Origin: Apricaphanius iberus
Lineage: Eukaryota; Chordata; Actinopteri; Cyprinodontiformes; Aphaniidae
Assembly: GCA_028564705.1 (NCBI GenBank)
Contig: JAPXFQ010000911.1
Span: 425,893-489,892 of the forward strand
Direction of reading: 5' to 3'
DNA: 64,000 nt
Position numbers and translations under genes: made by a program. Each line of letters begins with the position of its first letter. Position 1 is the first letter of the stretch. Under the pieces are notes generated by a model. It worked only from the letters and a program-made list of their open reading frames with translations. It searched no databases and was not told the origin of the DNA. This document shows positions 23,006 through 34,826 of this stretch, piece after piece.

Positions 23006-25300
23006 GAATATTGACCATAAAATAATCTGCAGAAATCTTGCAAGAATAGAGAAAATAACACCTCTTATAATCCATCCTGATCAAACAGGTTTTATAAAAG
23101 GGAGACTTTCCTCCACAAATTCACGTAGATTAATAGATTTGATAGATTATTTCTTCTGAAAAAACATCCTATCTTTAGATGCAGAAAAAGCTTTTGATAG
23201 AGTTAAATGGAGATTTTTTTTTTGCAATCAATTATTTATTCTCAATGTTCCCAAGCAAAACATCATCTGATTGGTTTAGATCTCTAGACTCCTCTGTTTC
23301 TAAATTTATTTGGTAAAATAAACCCCCACGCATCAGCTTGAAAACACTGCAGAAGTCCAAAGATAAAGGAGGTTTAGACCTACCAAACTTTCATCATTAT
23401 TTCTTAGCCAACAGGCTCCAATACATATTAAGATGGTTAAAACACAGTTCTCTCGATGAGTCCTGGATACATGTTGAACAGACACTATGCAATAAGATAA
23501 AACTTTCAGACCTACCATTTATTAGCTCAAATATAAAATAAAGTGAGTGTTTTAAAAGTATCAGTATTAGCTCCTCTCTGACAGCTTGGTGGGAATTTCT
23601 TAAAATGACAGAGTCCATACTAGTCCCATGCAGGCGTGCACCCATCTGGCACAATCCGGACATCTTACAAAAAAAAGTTATGATACATTTTTCCAAACTG
23701 GATTTGTAAAGGAATTGAATACCTGGGACACATATTTGACGCAACACACTTTATCCCATTCAATAAACTGGTTACACAACACAAGATTAACAAGAATAAA
23801 TTCTTAGAATATCAACAAATTAATCAATTATAAAATATAAATTTAGGCTCAATACAGTTGAATTACAAATTCCAGTAAAAGTTTTCGACTTTCTTAATCA
23901 TAACTCCCCCAAAACTGCTATCTAAAATATATAAAACATTAAATACATTAAACGAATCAATAGCCCTTCCTATTTCAAAATGGGAGATGGACTTGTCCAT
24001 TCTTGTCTTGTCCATTGTCTCATTTGACCAAAACCTCTGGTCTTAGATATTTTCAATAACCTTAAAATTTCTTGAAAGTCCTAATATACGATTAATAAAA
24101 TATAAAATCCTTCATAGAGTACATTATACAGGCCAGCTTATGTTCAATATGGGTTTTACGTCCTTGGGGGTGGGTCCGCTTGCGGTTGGGGCTCTAGGTG
24201 CCATGACCCTCACCTGGGCTGGGACTTTGGGTGGTGACTCCTAGTGGCTGCATGCAGCACCTTAGGGGGGTTGTGCTGGCAGACACGGGTTACTGGCCTG
24301 GTGCTGTGCTGCTCTGGGGTGGGTCTGGGCTGGACCTGGGGCTTGGACTCTGGGGCGCTGCACCCCCCTAGCTGGGGTCCTGACCGGGGCTTGGCCGGTG
24401 GAGGGGCCTCTGCCGCCGATGCCAGCAGGGGGGTATGTGTTCGGCTGGTGGCTGGCGGACGCTGCTGCCTACGCGTCATGGTGTCAGCGGGTGGCTGCGG
24501 CGGGTGGGCGGTATCTCTGGGGCCGGTCACCCATATTGGCACCGGACTGGTTCCTGGTTCTTGGCCCAAGTACTCTGCGGGGTGCTGGGGTCGGGCCCAT
24601 TGGCCGGTGTCTGTCGGCCACTGCGTTAGGCTGGCCGGGTCGTGGGGTGTGGGCGCTCGATTCGGTTGCTTTCAGGCCACACATCCACTGGGGACTTTTA
24701 CCCCTGTCAGTGACGGATGCCCCTACCCGCTGGTCATTGGTGGTTCTCGATGTCTGGGGCCGGGGGCCCGGATGCAGCCCGGTTCGGCCCTGATTCATGC
24801 CTGGCTGGTCGTGGGTGGGCCGGTGTGTCGGGCGGCTGGTGTTTAAAGGCCAATGTCCTTTTTGGATTGACTGGGGCACCTCTTATAGGAGTGCCGGGGT
24901 TGAAGAGTAGGTTGGTGCCGTTCGTTGGGTCGGCAACCAGGCCTACTGCCGGTTCAGTGGGCTCCGCTGCCTGGTCAGTTCATTTGGGGGGGTTGTCCGG
25001 CATTGGTTGGGTCCCTGGTCTCGCCGCTCTGAGTGGGGCGGGATCTGGACCCGGGAGCTGGTAGATCTTTCTTTCTTCTCATCTCAATTTTGCATCCAAA
25101 ACTTCAAGAAATTAAACCCACAGTAATCACTAATAAAGATTGTTCATACATATATATCAAGTGGAGTACTATAGCAAAAGCTGTAATGCTCTGCTTGGGA
25201 AAGTAAATCCGTTGGGCTTGTACTTGGTACTCAGACACCAATTCTGAGTAGGAAACTGCTAGACAGGACACTTACAAAAATAAATAAATAAATAAAAAAT
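23006..25300 (+). mobile_element. 5'-truncated L1 LINE (copy 2)
   Basis: It starts inside the reverse transcriptase (LNIDHKIIC, then IEKITPLIIHPDQTGFIKG near 23045-23100 and LDAEKAFDRV near 23177-23206). At about 23220 it jumps to the C-terminal part matching 35220-36500 ([16 protein letters not shown] reading at 23380-23410). It breaks again near 24160 into the GC-rich 3' UTR shared with 37110-39270, and ends with the conserved terminal segment (CAGTAATCACTAATAAAGAT) and an AAAT-rich tail. The 14-bp TSD on both sides shows one target-primed insertion. Many stops; inactive. Confidence 0.88.
24165..25078 (+). mobile_element. GC-rich L1 3' UTR (copy 2)
   Basis: G-rich sense strand with blocks shared with the long L1 (GATGCCCCTACCCGCTGGT versus 38888 on, GACTGGGGCACCTCTTATAG versus 39041 on). 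Several overlapping open frames up to 200 codons exist on both strands, caused by base composition. They are low-complexity Gly/Trp/Arg or Pro/Arg/Thr and I do not count them as genes. Confidence 0.75.
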
Positions 25301-25314
25301 AGAAGATTAGTATT
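25301..25314. repeat. Target-site duplication, right copy (L1 copy 2)
   Basis: Exact match of AGAAGATTAGTATT at 22992-23005. Confidence 0.85.
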
Positions 25315-25344
25315 CACACCTCTGACCAATTGGTGGAAATGTGC

Positions 25345-25765
25345 ATACATGTGTAGAATTCAGAGTCGTTCGGACTTCTGATCATTTCAATTTGAGAAAA
25401 GTTTCCTCATTTTAAAATAGCTGAAGTGGCGCTTAAATCCTGTCTCCATTGTGGCATCGGAGCACAGATTTGGCATCAAGAACAACATATAAACCCCCAT
25501 GAGAAGTCATCTTTCCGTGGCAAAAATCCTAAACAAAACATCTGCAGACATTACGCACCAATGGGTTCACATTTCAGTTCCATGCAGATATAGAGGAACT
25601 TGTGAAACCGTGTGTTCAGGCCATAGCAGATTAACTGTTAGTATTTTAAATGCCATCCCTTAACTAAATTCTTTCATAAGTAGTTATCTGCTCAGGTTGT
25701 TTGTTTTGAATATTATCTTTAATTAATTTAAAAAGAAATACAATTGAATATGTTGTTTTAAAAGT
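25345..25765 (+). repeat. Repeat family B, copy 2
   Basis: Partner of 12215-12650 in the same orientation about 13 kb away; the shared blocks are in the same order. Non-coding. Confidence 0.55.
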
Positions 25766-26589
25766 TGTCGGGTAAGCATGGATTGTGACAGGATTTGAGC
25801 ATTCTAGCGTGACTTCTACTTTGGACACATCCATTCTCCATCACACTCAAATCAAATGAATGGTGCTTTACGAGGCCTCTGCAGGGGATCCAGCTCTTTG
25901 ATTTAGGTTTGCTTGAAAAAGGATGCAGAAAGAGTTTAAGTGTTTAGTTTTTTTTTGTTGTTTTTTAAGTCCAATGCAGCACAACATATCTATTACATGA
26001 GAAACAAACTCAACAAATGAATCATTGGCCTAATAATGATTAGATAAATACTCGGAGTGAAATAATTTTTGGGATTTATTTTGTAGCCTTTAAGGGTTAA
26101 AATCCCCCCAAATATAGTTCATGTATGACACATCAATACGTAAAAATCATTTCTGCCAGTTACATTTATGGAAGGCACGTAAAACTGCCCTTTTTATCAT
26201 TCTTTACAATGATGTTCTTAGTGAAACAATTACTGTATTGGCTGCTGCAATTTCATATCAGTCTCACCCGCATCGTTTGTTAAGCCAAGATCAATGGTCA
26301 GTGCAACAAAGAGCACCACAGAAAGCAGCTGAAATATACCTGACATGAAATGTTGTGATGAGCAAAGCACAACACTAAATTTCTGTAGCAGGGGAATTTT
26401 TCTCTGTTAGTTTTTAAAAGTTTAACTTGAATAATGTGCTTTAAAAATATGCTATCCCACTTTATTTCTAATACATTACTTGGTTTGGTAAGTTTTGTCC
26501 TTAATGTACTGTTCTTAGTTGGTTTTGATAAAAATTAATTTATATTTTCTTTCATGAATCTAAAGGCTTCTATTACCTGTCCTTTTTGC
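25766..26589. other. Unannotated DNA with a hAT-type MITE scrap
   Basis: CAAATGAATGGTGCTTTACG through AGGCCTCTGCAGGG (25851-25885) resembles the inner part of a common fish hAT-derived MITE. Otherwise nothing is recognised. Confidence 0.4.
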
Positions 26590-26765
26590 TGCTATTACAG
26601 CTGAATTTCCCCTTTGTCATCTCAAGGAAATTTGCAAGAAAAGTAATTTCAATATCATTGTAAAAACATTCTAATCAGTTAAAAGTTTTCTGTATAAGTA
26701 ATCCTAGCAGATTGCATCAAGTCATTGACATAAGGTCATGCCCCATACATGCTCACTGCATTACC
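26590..26765 (-). mobile_element. L2 LINE 3'-UTR fragment, minus strand
   Basis: GTCATCTCAAGG, then AGAAAAGTAATTTCAATA, TCAGTTAAAAGTTTTCT and AGCAGATT-CAT correspond in order to 53055-53165, the reverse complement of an L2 3' UTR. The extreme tail is missing. Confidence 0.7.
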
Positions 26766-28339
26766 ATATTTCCTCCTTTATTACACTTTTCTTTTGTACC
26801 TGGAATATTTTCTGTGCAGTTTTCTGATACACCCACTTTCCCTCTCTTTGCCGTTATATTTTATTTCCACTGTGTAAATCTCAGACTCATTGAATGCAAG
26901 TATGTCATTGTGTATCTTATGAATGAAAAACGGCATCATAAACAGAAAAAAACAAACAACGCAAAATTGGAAAGCCTGCATTAAAAATATATTTGAGCAG
27001 ATTAACCGACAAGATCATTTAATCTTTGGTTTGTTGTTTTTATGACATAAATAATTCATGGACTTTAAATACACAAGTACAACCATAGTCACTGTTTCTA
27101 ACATTGGATATATAGGATGATAAGGTATTTTCCTGTCATTGACATAAAAGAGTTGCATTTCTTGCCAATTTGTAATGTTGCACTGAATGTGAAATCAGAG
27201 TAAAATTTCTGAATAAGCTCTTTTTATTCAAAAGTCAATTTATCTTCATCAGGAGAAATAAATGGTAAATTCAACCTAATATGAATAACAACATATTGCA
27301 CTGGGCTATAATTTATTTACCACAAGCTAAATGCAGAAAGCGTTTGTGGAAAACAAAGTCAGCCTCATGAATCAGCAGCTCTTAGAACCACCGCAGGCAG
27401 GAATACCCTAAAATATTAATATTGTCACATAGAAATTCTATTCTAACCATGTTTATAGGGTAGCTTCAGCTCATACAGGTCTGGAGGCATTTGTTAATGA
27501 ACTCTGTTGAGGTCCGAGTGGAAAATTTCAGTCAGGTTTAGAGCTGCATTTAGGTGTGGAACTATGCAGCACCTTAGTTCTGTAAATTTTTATTCATCCT
27601 GTGGACAGTATCATATGAGTTTCTACTTAGAAAGACAGAGATTTAGGTTAATCTCAAATAGGTAAAAAAGGAATGAATGGGTTTATGTTTACGGTTCAAT
27701 TGAATACTGGAGATCCAGTTGTAAATGATTCAGGCAAAGGATGTACATGGATTTATACTCAAAGTATCTATCCATGTCATCAAAACACATGGAATATGCA
27801 TAACAGTCTGGTGCAGCAAATTCTGAGAATAAGTTGACCACGTTTCTTATGCAACATCTTCAAACAGCATTTTTAATAGAAAAAGCTATCCCTATAAAAT
27901 AGAGCTGAGTTTGAAATCTTTGATTTCGTTTCAAGTTTTTTTATCACTTCTTTTCCTGTAGCCCCCATACATCTAATGCTCTGGTAACTTAATCTTATAC
28001 AGGGTATATACTGGTTCCTTGAAATATGTCCTAACCTCAAATGTTTTCAAGAAATATCTCTAAACATACAGTAAAGTAAAACTTTTTATTACCACATATC
28101 CAGTAATACATATATGGACAAGCAGATTCTGTCTGGATCAAAACATAAACAGCACTCAAAACTGATCTTTCTTAGCATTGTAAAGTCATTAATCATGGAA
28201 AATATAATTAAAGTGATCAGAAAATGTCTATCTTTATAAACAGATTTCAGAGTATCAGTAATAAGAGTAAAATTTGTATTTGGGGCGTTCATTCAAAGTT
28301 CATATTGGGAAAAATAATTTACTGGTTGCATCATAAATT
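26766..28339. other. Unannotated AT-rich DNA
   Basis: No gene or repeat recognised. Confidence 0.5.
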
Positions 28340-28806
28340 TCCCCATAGAAGCTCCACGTGGTCTGGTACCCTGCTCAACTATAACGTCCCCTGCTGGATG
28401 GGGAACATCGGTCCAGATGATGCTCAAAGTCATAGAGCATCCTCTATGCTGCTCTTCTCTGTCTTCTCAGACTCCCAGACGGTCGTGGCAGATGACCGCT
28501 TGTACTGAGCCAGGTTTTGCCAGGGGTTTCTTACTGTTAAAGGGGAATTTTTCCTCTCCACTGTCGCTACATGCTTGCTCAGTATGAGGGTTTGCTGAGG
28601 AATAGCTGTGGTTGGAGTCTGAATGATCCTGGCACAACCTCACGTCGATGACTCATCGTAATCTGCTGGGATTTCTTACATAGAAAACTTGTAACTGATT
28701 TGAATGTTTGTATAATTGTATTGAAAGTACTATTGTTGTAAAGTGCCTTGAGATGACATTTGTTGTGAATTGGCGCTATATAAATAAAAGTGAATTGAAG
28801 TGAATC
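28340..28806 (+). mobile_element. L2 LINE 3' UTR and tail
   Basis: 5'-truncated L2: GTCCCCTGCTGGATGGGGAA, CCCAGACGGTC-TGGCAGATGACCGCTT, the TTTTTCCTCTCCACTGTCGC block, CTTGAGATGACATTTGTTGTG, then GCGCTATATAAATAAA with TGAATTGAAGTGAA as tail. The upstream CTGCTGGATGGGG block is shared with 61715-61740 and 53450 (reverse), so these three belong to one subfamily. Confidence 0.85.
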
Positions 28807-30807
28807 ATAAAAGAAATCCGGCCAATGAAACAGCAATGGAATTCTAACACGAATCCTCCTTCAGCTCTGCTGATTGTAGTGGACTACTTGATCAGATAAC
28901 AGTGCTACACCAAATAATGTCCAGATTGAACCACTTTTACATTTTATTTCTGTTTCTTCAGTATGATCTCCACAAAGGGCCTCAGTCATTTTGGGTATAA
29001 ATTATCTCCGGAGAGATTAATTAATAGCATCTATGACCCAGGCTCACTTTGATCCCAAGCAACGTTCTGTTATGCTCAGACATAATCCCAGGTTCCTCAA
29101 ACCCAAGTGGAGCATCATAAAACAGAAGTACAACTGCTTCTGTATTGCATACTGGATTTTTTAAAGCTGCTTTTCCTCTGAATATTTCTATTGCATGTCA
29201 CGTGCACTGTAGGATGTCTGATGTGCCTTCGAGGGGTGTGTTACTCAGAAGAACAATGAGTTCCAGAAGCTACGTTTGCCCTAACTACAGGCTAACCTCA
29301 TTTACATATTACCTGCAAAACTGCTGCTTTGCAATGATGGCATTAGAGGTCAAAGACAAAGTTACAGAAATATACATGCAGTGTAATATAACATGCATGT
29401 TTACATACATGTCTCACCTGGGGAAATGAGTCATGGGCATGATTTTAATATTAATTCAGAATATTTATCTGAACATTTATTTCTACAAGGTGGAATATTC
29501 ATCCACTATAAAACGGCAAGGATTAAATACAAGGGTGAGTAATCAGGTTTACATTTATTGTGGATTGATTCCGTTCCACAAAGGGTCAAAATTGTAGCTA
29601 CAGAAGGAAAACCAGATTTTTTGTTTTACATCATTAACAATGTAGGTATATATTTCTGGACGGATATTCAACATTTCTTTTCATCAGTAATGGTTAAGCT
29701 TTTTTAAATAGGTTGCTTTCCTGGCATGCCCCCTCAATTATAGTCCCTTCAGCATGCATAGTTCATGCAATTCCAATGGATTCGAGTTGGAGCTATAGTT
29801 AGCATCTAAATTGACATTTAAAGTAGTTTTCTTTGAGTTTCATTCAGTTAGCAAGGACTTCTCCAATGGAAACCTACATATGCTAGAAAAAACTAGCTGA
29901 GTAATCATGATGTGCTCACAAAGGGTTCCCTCAAAGAAAACTCCCCAAAAACAACTTTCTTCATGAATCAGTGACAGTTAACCAGATTGTAGGAACATAA
30001 GGCACTGATGATGTCAAGCTCTGATATATAATCTGGTAGAACCCTGTTGAACTGTGCCAAGATGCAAAAACATGCACGACAATGATAACATACTACCCTG
30101 CTGCTACCATGATGATAAGGTCACAGTGCAGGGATGAAGCTAGAGTGTAGATGGCCGCATTTTAAATTCAGGATGACGGGTGCAGATTCTCCATCATCAA
30201 GGCCATGACAGTCCGAAAGGCTTGAGAAGAAAGCAACTGGATTTATTTTAATAGTGAAGATCGTTTTCTCTCATTCAAAAGATTTCCTCAGTTCTAATGT
30301 TTTTTTTAACTTAAAAAAAAGTCTTACTAATATGGCCATTACAGCCACAAATGGGACAATTATGACCCTTGAGTTACTGGCCCTAATTTGTATTAATCTA
30401 GACAGTAGGGTTATTATGGCCTCAACAATGACATATGCACTGTTTTGGTCTTACGTCCCAATGTGTGATCTGCTGCAAAACTAGTTTGGGAGACAAGTCA
30501 GGGCTGCAAAGTAGTCATTAGAAAGATTAAATCTGAGTCTCAGTCTTCTGTTATGATGACACTACCCTGTTGCCTGTGGGCTTCACATGATTGATTATTT
30601 GCTAGTATACTACACCCAGAACTTTGAACCACCACAAAATTGTTACAGAATTTATTTTTGCTTGTGTAAAAATTGTCTTTTACATATAATAGTATGCCAC
30701 TTTGATTACAAGGTTAAATAAATGAAATAAGAAGCTTTGGAATAATTATTTATCATGAAAAAAATATAGCTATCCAAGCAGCACAACTCTACAAAACCTC
30801 CATATTC
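28807..30807. other. Unannotated DNA
   Basis: 2 kb with short chance-length open stretches (for example 29145-29429) and no recognisable element. Confidence 0.5.
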
Positions 30808-30890
30808 AATTCAATTTGCTTTCATTTATGTAGCACCAATTCACAACAAATGTCAACTCAAGTCACAAAAGTCATTTTAAAACATTCATC
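30808..30890 (-). mobile_element. L2 LINE tail, minus strand
   Basis: TTCAATTCAATTTGCTTTCA through ATTTATGTAGCACCAATTCAC is the reverse complement of the L2 terminal sequence. It breaks off after about 80 bp at CATCCATCC next to an L1 poly-T. Confidence 0.7.
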
Positions 30891-30898
30891 CATCCATT

Positions 30899-31720
30899 TT
30901 CTTTTTTTTTTGCTTTTTAAAGTGTCCTGTCTAGCAGTATGCTACTCAGAATTGGTGTCTGAGTACCAAGTACAAGCCCAACAGTTTTACTTTCCCATGC
31001 AGAGTATTACAGCTTCGCTGTAGTACGCCACTTGATGTATATGTATGAAAAATCTTTATTAGTGATTACTGTGGGTTCAATTTCCTGACGTCATGGACAC
31101 TAAGCTGAGACCAGAAGGGAGAAAGGAAGAAGGTGAATAAAAGAAACCGGACCAGCAGAGGCACGAACCGACGACACAAGACAGGGAGGCAAACAAAGAA
31201 CACAAGAAAACAATCCAGTCCTCCACCTCTGCCGGGCGGCAGAGAAACAGTAATACAAAACAAAAACAACAAACTGTACAGAACCAAACCAATACGTCGG
31301 ATCTAGTAGAATAAACTAAGAATTACACATTCACTACACACAAGCATGGATTAATGAACATAATAAAAATGTTTCTGGTAAGCTCCTGTGAACAACTAAC
31401 TAATGATGATAACCTCAGTTTAAGATATGCCCGTCCACACCAATGTACCCACACCTATGTGTGTGCGAGCATGCAGGTCTGAATAAGGTTTCCCCATGCA
31501 AGTGATTGATAGCTGGTGTAAGGAACCGTCAATCCGTCCTACAGGAATCGACACAGACATGGAGGAGGCAAGAGATGTATGCATCCAGGGTCCCACAGAG
31601 TACAGAGGCCACAGGCGGATCAGCGCAGGGTCGATCACCCACCAAGAGAGGAACAGATGGAAGCCCCAGGGGAACACCCACCAGCCGCAATGCTGGGGCC
31701 AGAGAGATCGCAGTGACGAG
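30899..31720 (-). mobile_element. L1 3'-terminal segment, inverted
   Basis: Begins with a T-run (the A-tail on the minus strand) and matches the reverse complement of about 39545-40355, from CTGTCTAGCAGTATGCTACT through CATGGACACTAAGCTGAGAC to GAGAGATCGCAGTGACGAG. It then joins, with a few shared bases (CC), a plus-strand segment of L1 ORF2 at 31721. The first 72 codons of the antisense frame described at 39763-38816 are present here unchanged on the plus strand. Confidence 0.85.
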
Positions 31721-32675
31721 CCATCCACTCTATGGGAAGCAGGGAAAGCTGTGATTAGAGGTAAAATAATTTCATTCTCATCAAATAAAAAGAGAACAGA
31801 AAATAAACATGTTCAGGAATTAGAAGAAACTATTAAATCATTAGAAGCTTCCCTGGATAAAGAGAGCTTGAGTAAAATAAGGAAAGCAAAATTATAATTA
31901 AATGAAATTATTGATAAAAGGACGCAGTTTTTAATCCAAAGACTTAGAATAGAAAACTTTGAACATAGTAATAAATCAGGTAGCTTCTTAGCTAATCAGT
32001 TAAAAATAAATAAAGAAAAAACAACTATTTCTGCAATCAAAGACAAAATTGGGAATATAATATATGACCCTGAAAAAATAAACAACACTTTCAAAGAATT
32101 TTATGAGACTTTATACACACCAGAGATAAACCCTTCAAATAATGATATTGTACAATTTCTGGATAAAATAACTCTTCCTAAACTTTCAGACAGTCAAGCA
32201 AAGGCCCTGGATTCACCGCTAACAGTGTCTGAACTCCAGGAGGCACCTGGAGGCACACACCATCCACTCTATGGGAAGCAGGGAAAGCTGTGATTAGAGG
32301 TAAAATAATTTCATTCTCATCAAATAAAAAGAGAACAGAAAATAAACATGTTCAGGAATTAGAAGAAACTATTAAATCATTAGAAGCTTCCCTGGATAAA
32401 GAGAGCTTGAGTAAAATAAGGAAAGCAAAATTATAATTAAATGCAAAGGCCCTGGATTCACCGCTAACAGTGATAAAATAACTCTTCCTAAACTTTCAGA
32501 CAGTCAAGCAAAGGCCCTGGATTCACCGCTAACAGTGTCTGAACTCCAGGAGGCACCTGGAGGCACACACCATCCACTCTATGGGAAGCAGGGAAAGCTG
32601 TGATTAGAGGTAAAATAATTTCATTCTCATCAAATAAAAAGAGAACAGAAAATAAACATGTTCAGGAATTAGAAG
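31721..32675 (+). repeat. Direct-repeat array of one L1 ORF2 segment (three partial units)
   Basis: Three units each start at the same L1 position (CCATCCACTCTATGGGAAGC, equivalent to 33640). Unit 1 is 31721-32260 and runs colinear with 33640-34160 except for a stop in place of Glu (AAATTATAATTA versus AAATTAGAATTA at 33810). Unit 2 is 32261-32570 with an internal deletion and a partial duplication of GGCCCTGGATTCACCGCTAA. Unit 3 is 32571-32675, cut by the hairpin array. Units 2 and 3 are preceded by an identical AGGCACCTGGAGGCACACAC, so the later units arose by duplication. Confidence 0.85.
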
Positions 32676-33015
32676 ATGCAATTGCATGGAGGCAGTGCAA
32701 TACATTGCTTTGCAATGGATTTGCACTGCCTCCATGCATTGCATTGGGCCGTCCCTTAATAATAAGAGTCCGTTTAGAAGTGAATAGTAATAAGGGACTG
32801 CCCATGCAATTGCATGGAGGCAGTGCAATACATTGCTTTGCAATGGATTTGCACTGCCTCCATGCATTGCATTGGGCCGTCCCTTAATAAGAGTCCGTTT
32901 AGGAGTGAAGAATAATAAGGGACTGCCCATGCAATTGCATGGAGGCAGTGCAATACATTGCTTTGCAATGGATTTGCACTGCCTCCATGCATTGCATTGG
33001 GCCGTCCCTTAATAA
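32676..33015. repeat. Tandem array of three long hairpins, period 125-128 bp
   Basis: Each complete unit (32788-32890 and 32913-33015; the first, 32676-32762, lacks its left end) is one about 103-nt palindrome. Arms run from TAATAAGGGACTGCCCATGC through GGAGGCAGTGCAA to a TTT loop and back through TTGCACTGCCTCCATGCA to GGGCCGTCCCTTAATAA, with only a few mismatches. The 22-25 bp linkers (AGAGTCCGTTTAG-AGTGAA) are repeated too. The array sits exactly where the L1 ORF2 reading frame begins at 33016, in place of the first part of the endonuclease domain. It resembles a full-length palindromic MITE that was multiplied, or a hairpin-RNA cluster. Confidence 0.9.
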
Positions 33016-34826
33016 ATAGAAATACTAATTTTAAAGTAATAGACACAGCTACAGATCCAGAAGGTAGATTTATAATATTAAAACTATTTATAAATAACCA
33101 AAAGTTATGTATAGTTAGTATATATGGTCCAAATGTTGACGACCCCTCATTCTTTCATACTTTCTTCTCGGTTCTGGCTAATCACATGGATTGCTCACTT
33201 GTTCTTGGGGGAGATTTCAACTTTGGACTAAATGAAGAAATAGACAGGCTCAGTACAGCAGGGACTCAGCGCAGATGGCAATCCATAGATATAGTTAAAC
33301 AGTACATGAGCGATTATGGACTCTGCGATGCATGGCGATCGCTTCATCCCAACGACAGAAAATACACTTTTTACTCAAACGTACATCATTCTTATTCTAG
33401 ATTGGACTATTTGTTAGTCAGCAGCTCACTGTTGAATGACATTTCAGACACTGAGATACATCCTATAGTGATCAGCGATCACGCTCCTGTTTCTTTAAAT
33501 TTAGCAAATAAAATTGCAACCCTTCAATATAAAAATTGGAGATTTAATACATCATTACTTAAGGATAAAGAATTTATTAAATATATTGAAAAAGAATGGG
33601 CTTCATACATGGAATTTAATGATCTCCCTGGTATGTCGCCATCCACTCTATGGGAAGCAGGGAAAGCTGTGATTAGAGGTAAAATAATTTCATTCTCATC
33701 AAATAAAAAGAGAACAGAAAATAAACATGTTCAGGAATTAGAAGAAACTATTAAATCATTAGAACCTTCCCTGGATAAAGAGAGCTTAAGTAAAATAAGG
33801 AAAGCAAAATTAGAATTAAATGAAATTATTAATAAAAGGACGCAGTTTTTAATCCAAAGACTTAGAATAGAAAACTTTGAACATAGTAATAAATCAGGTA
33901 GCTTCTTAGCTAATCAGTTAAAAATAAATAAAGAAAAAACAACTATTTCTGCAATCAAAGACAAAATTGGGAATATAATATATGACCCTGAAAAAATAAA
34001 CAACACTTTCAAAGAATTTTATGAGACTTTATACACACCAGAGATAAACCCTTCAAATAATGATATTGTACAATTTCTGGATAAAATAACTCTTCCTAAA
34101 CTTTCAGACAGTCAAGCAAAGGCCCTGGATTCACCGCTAACAGTGTCTGAACTCCAGGAGGCCCTCCAATCCATGCCTAATAATAAAGCTCCAGGTCCAG
34201 ATGGATTTCCAGTAGAGTTCTATAAAGAATTCTGGAATATTCTGGCACCAACATTTTACAAAATGTTGCAGGAAACAAAGGAAAATGGTCGAATACCACC
34301 AAACATGAATTCTGCCTACATCAATCTTCTATTAAAACCAGGAAAAGACCCTATGTCTCCTACCAGTTATCGTCCCATTTCTCTTATCAATGTGGATCTG
34401 AAAATAATTTGCAAAGCTCTTGCAAGAAGGATAGAGAAAATAACACCTCTAATAATCCACCCTGATCAAACAGGTTTTATAAAAGGTAGGCTCTCTTCAA
34501 CAAATTCACGTAGATTAATAGATTTAATAGATTATTCCTACTGTAAAAACGTCCCAACCAATATATTATCTTTAGATGCAGAAAAAGCATTTGATAGAGT
34601 TAACTGGAAATTTTTATTTGCAGCCTTAAATAAATTCGGATTCAGTAATTCTTTTGTAAACTGGTTAAAAATAATATACAGCTCACCAACAGCATGTATT
34701 AGGACCAATAATCAAACATCATCAAGGTTCTTTCTTCAGAGAGGTACCAGGCAGGGATGTCCACTTTCTCCCTTCCTCTTTGCTATTTTTATTGAACCAT
34801 TAGCAGCAGCAATCAGGCAAAAATAA
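33016..34826 (+). CDS. L1 ORF2 protein: endonuclease and reverse transcriptase, partial
   Basis: An open frame (622 codons counting the hairpin-derived start at 32958) encodes the L1 retrotransposition enzyme: an APE-type endonuclease that nicks target DNA and a reverse transcriptase that copies the RNA there. Residues counted from 32958: GGDFN at 84-88, SRLDYLLV at 147, SDHAPVSL at 173 (catalytic Asp-His pair), a Lys/Glu-rich linker around 230-330, APGPDGFP at 411, YRPISLIN near 470, LDAEKAFDRVNW at 539 with the first catalytic Asp, and GTRQGCPLSPF at 596. The N-terminal start of the endonuclease (usual NVNG and QETH motifs) is absent, replaced by the hairpin array. One extra A in the A-run near 34815-34820 shifts the frame and stops it at 34826; the YADD box follows in another frame. 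Confidence 0.92.

Noticed and set aside
24244..24846. 200-codon frame in L1 copy 2
   Set aside because: Part of the GC-rich L1 3' UTR with the same compositional bias.
32604..33046. Several 90-108 codon frames across the hairpin array
   Set aside because: They are readings of the same palindromic repeat on both strands.
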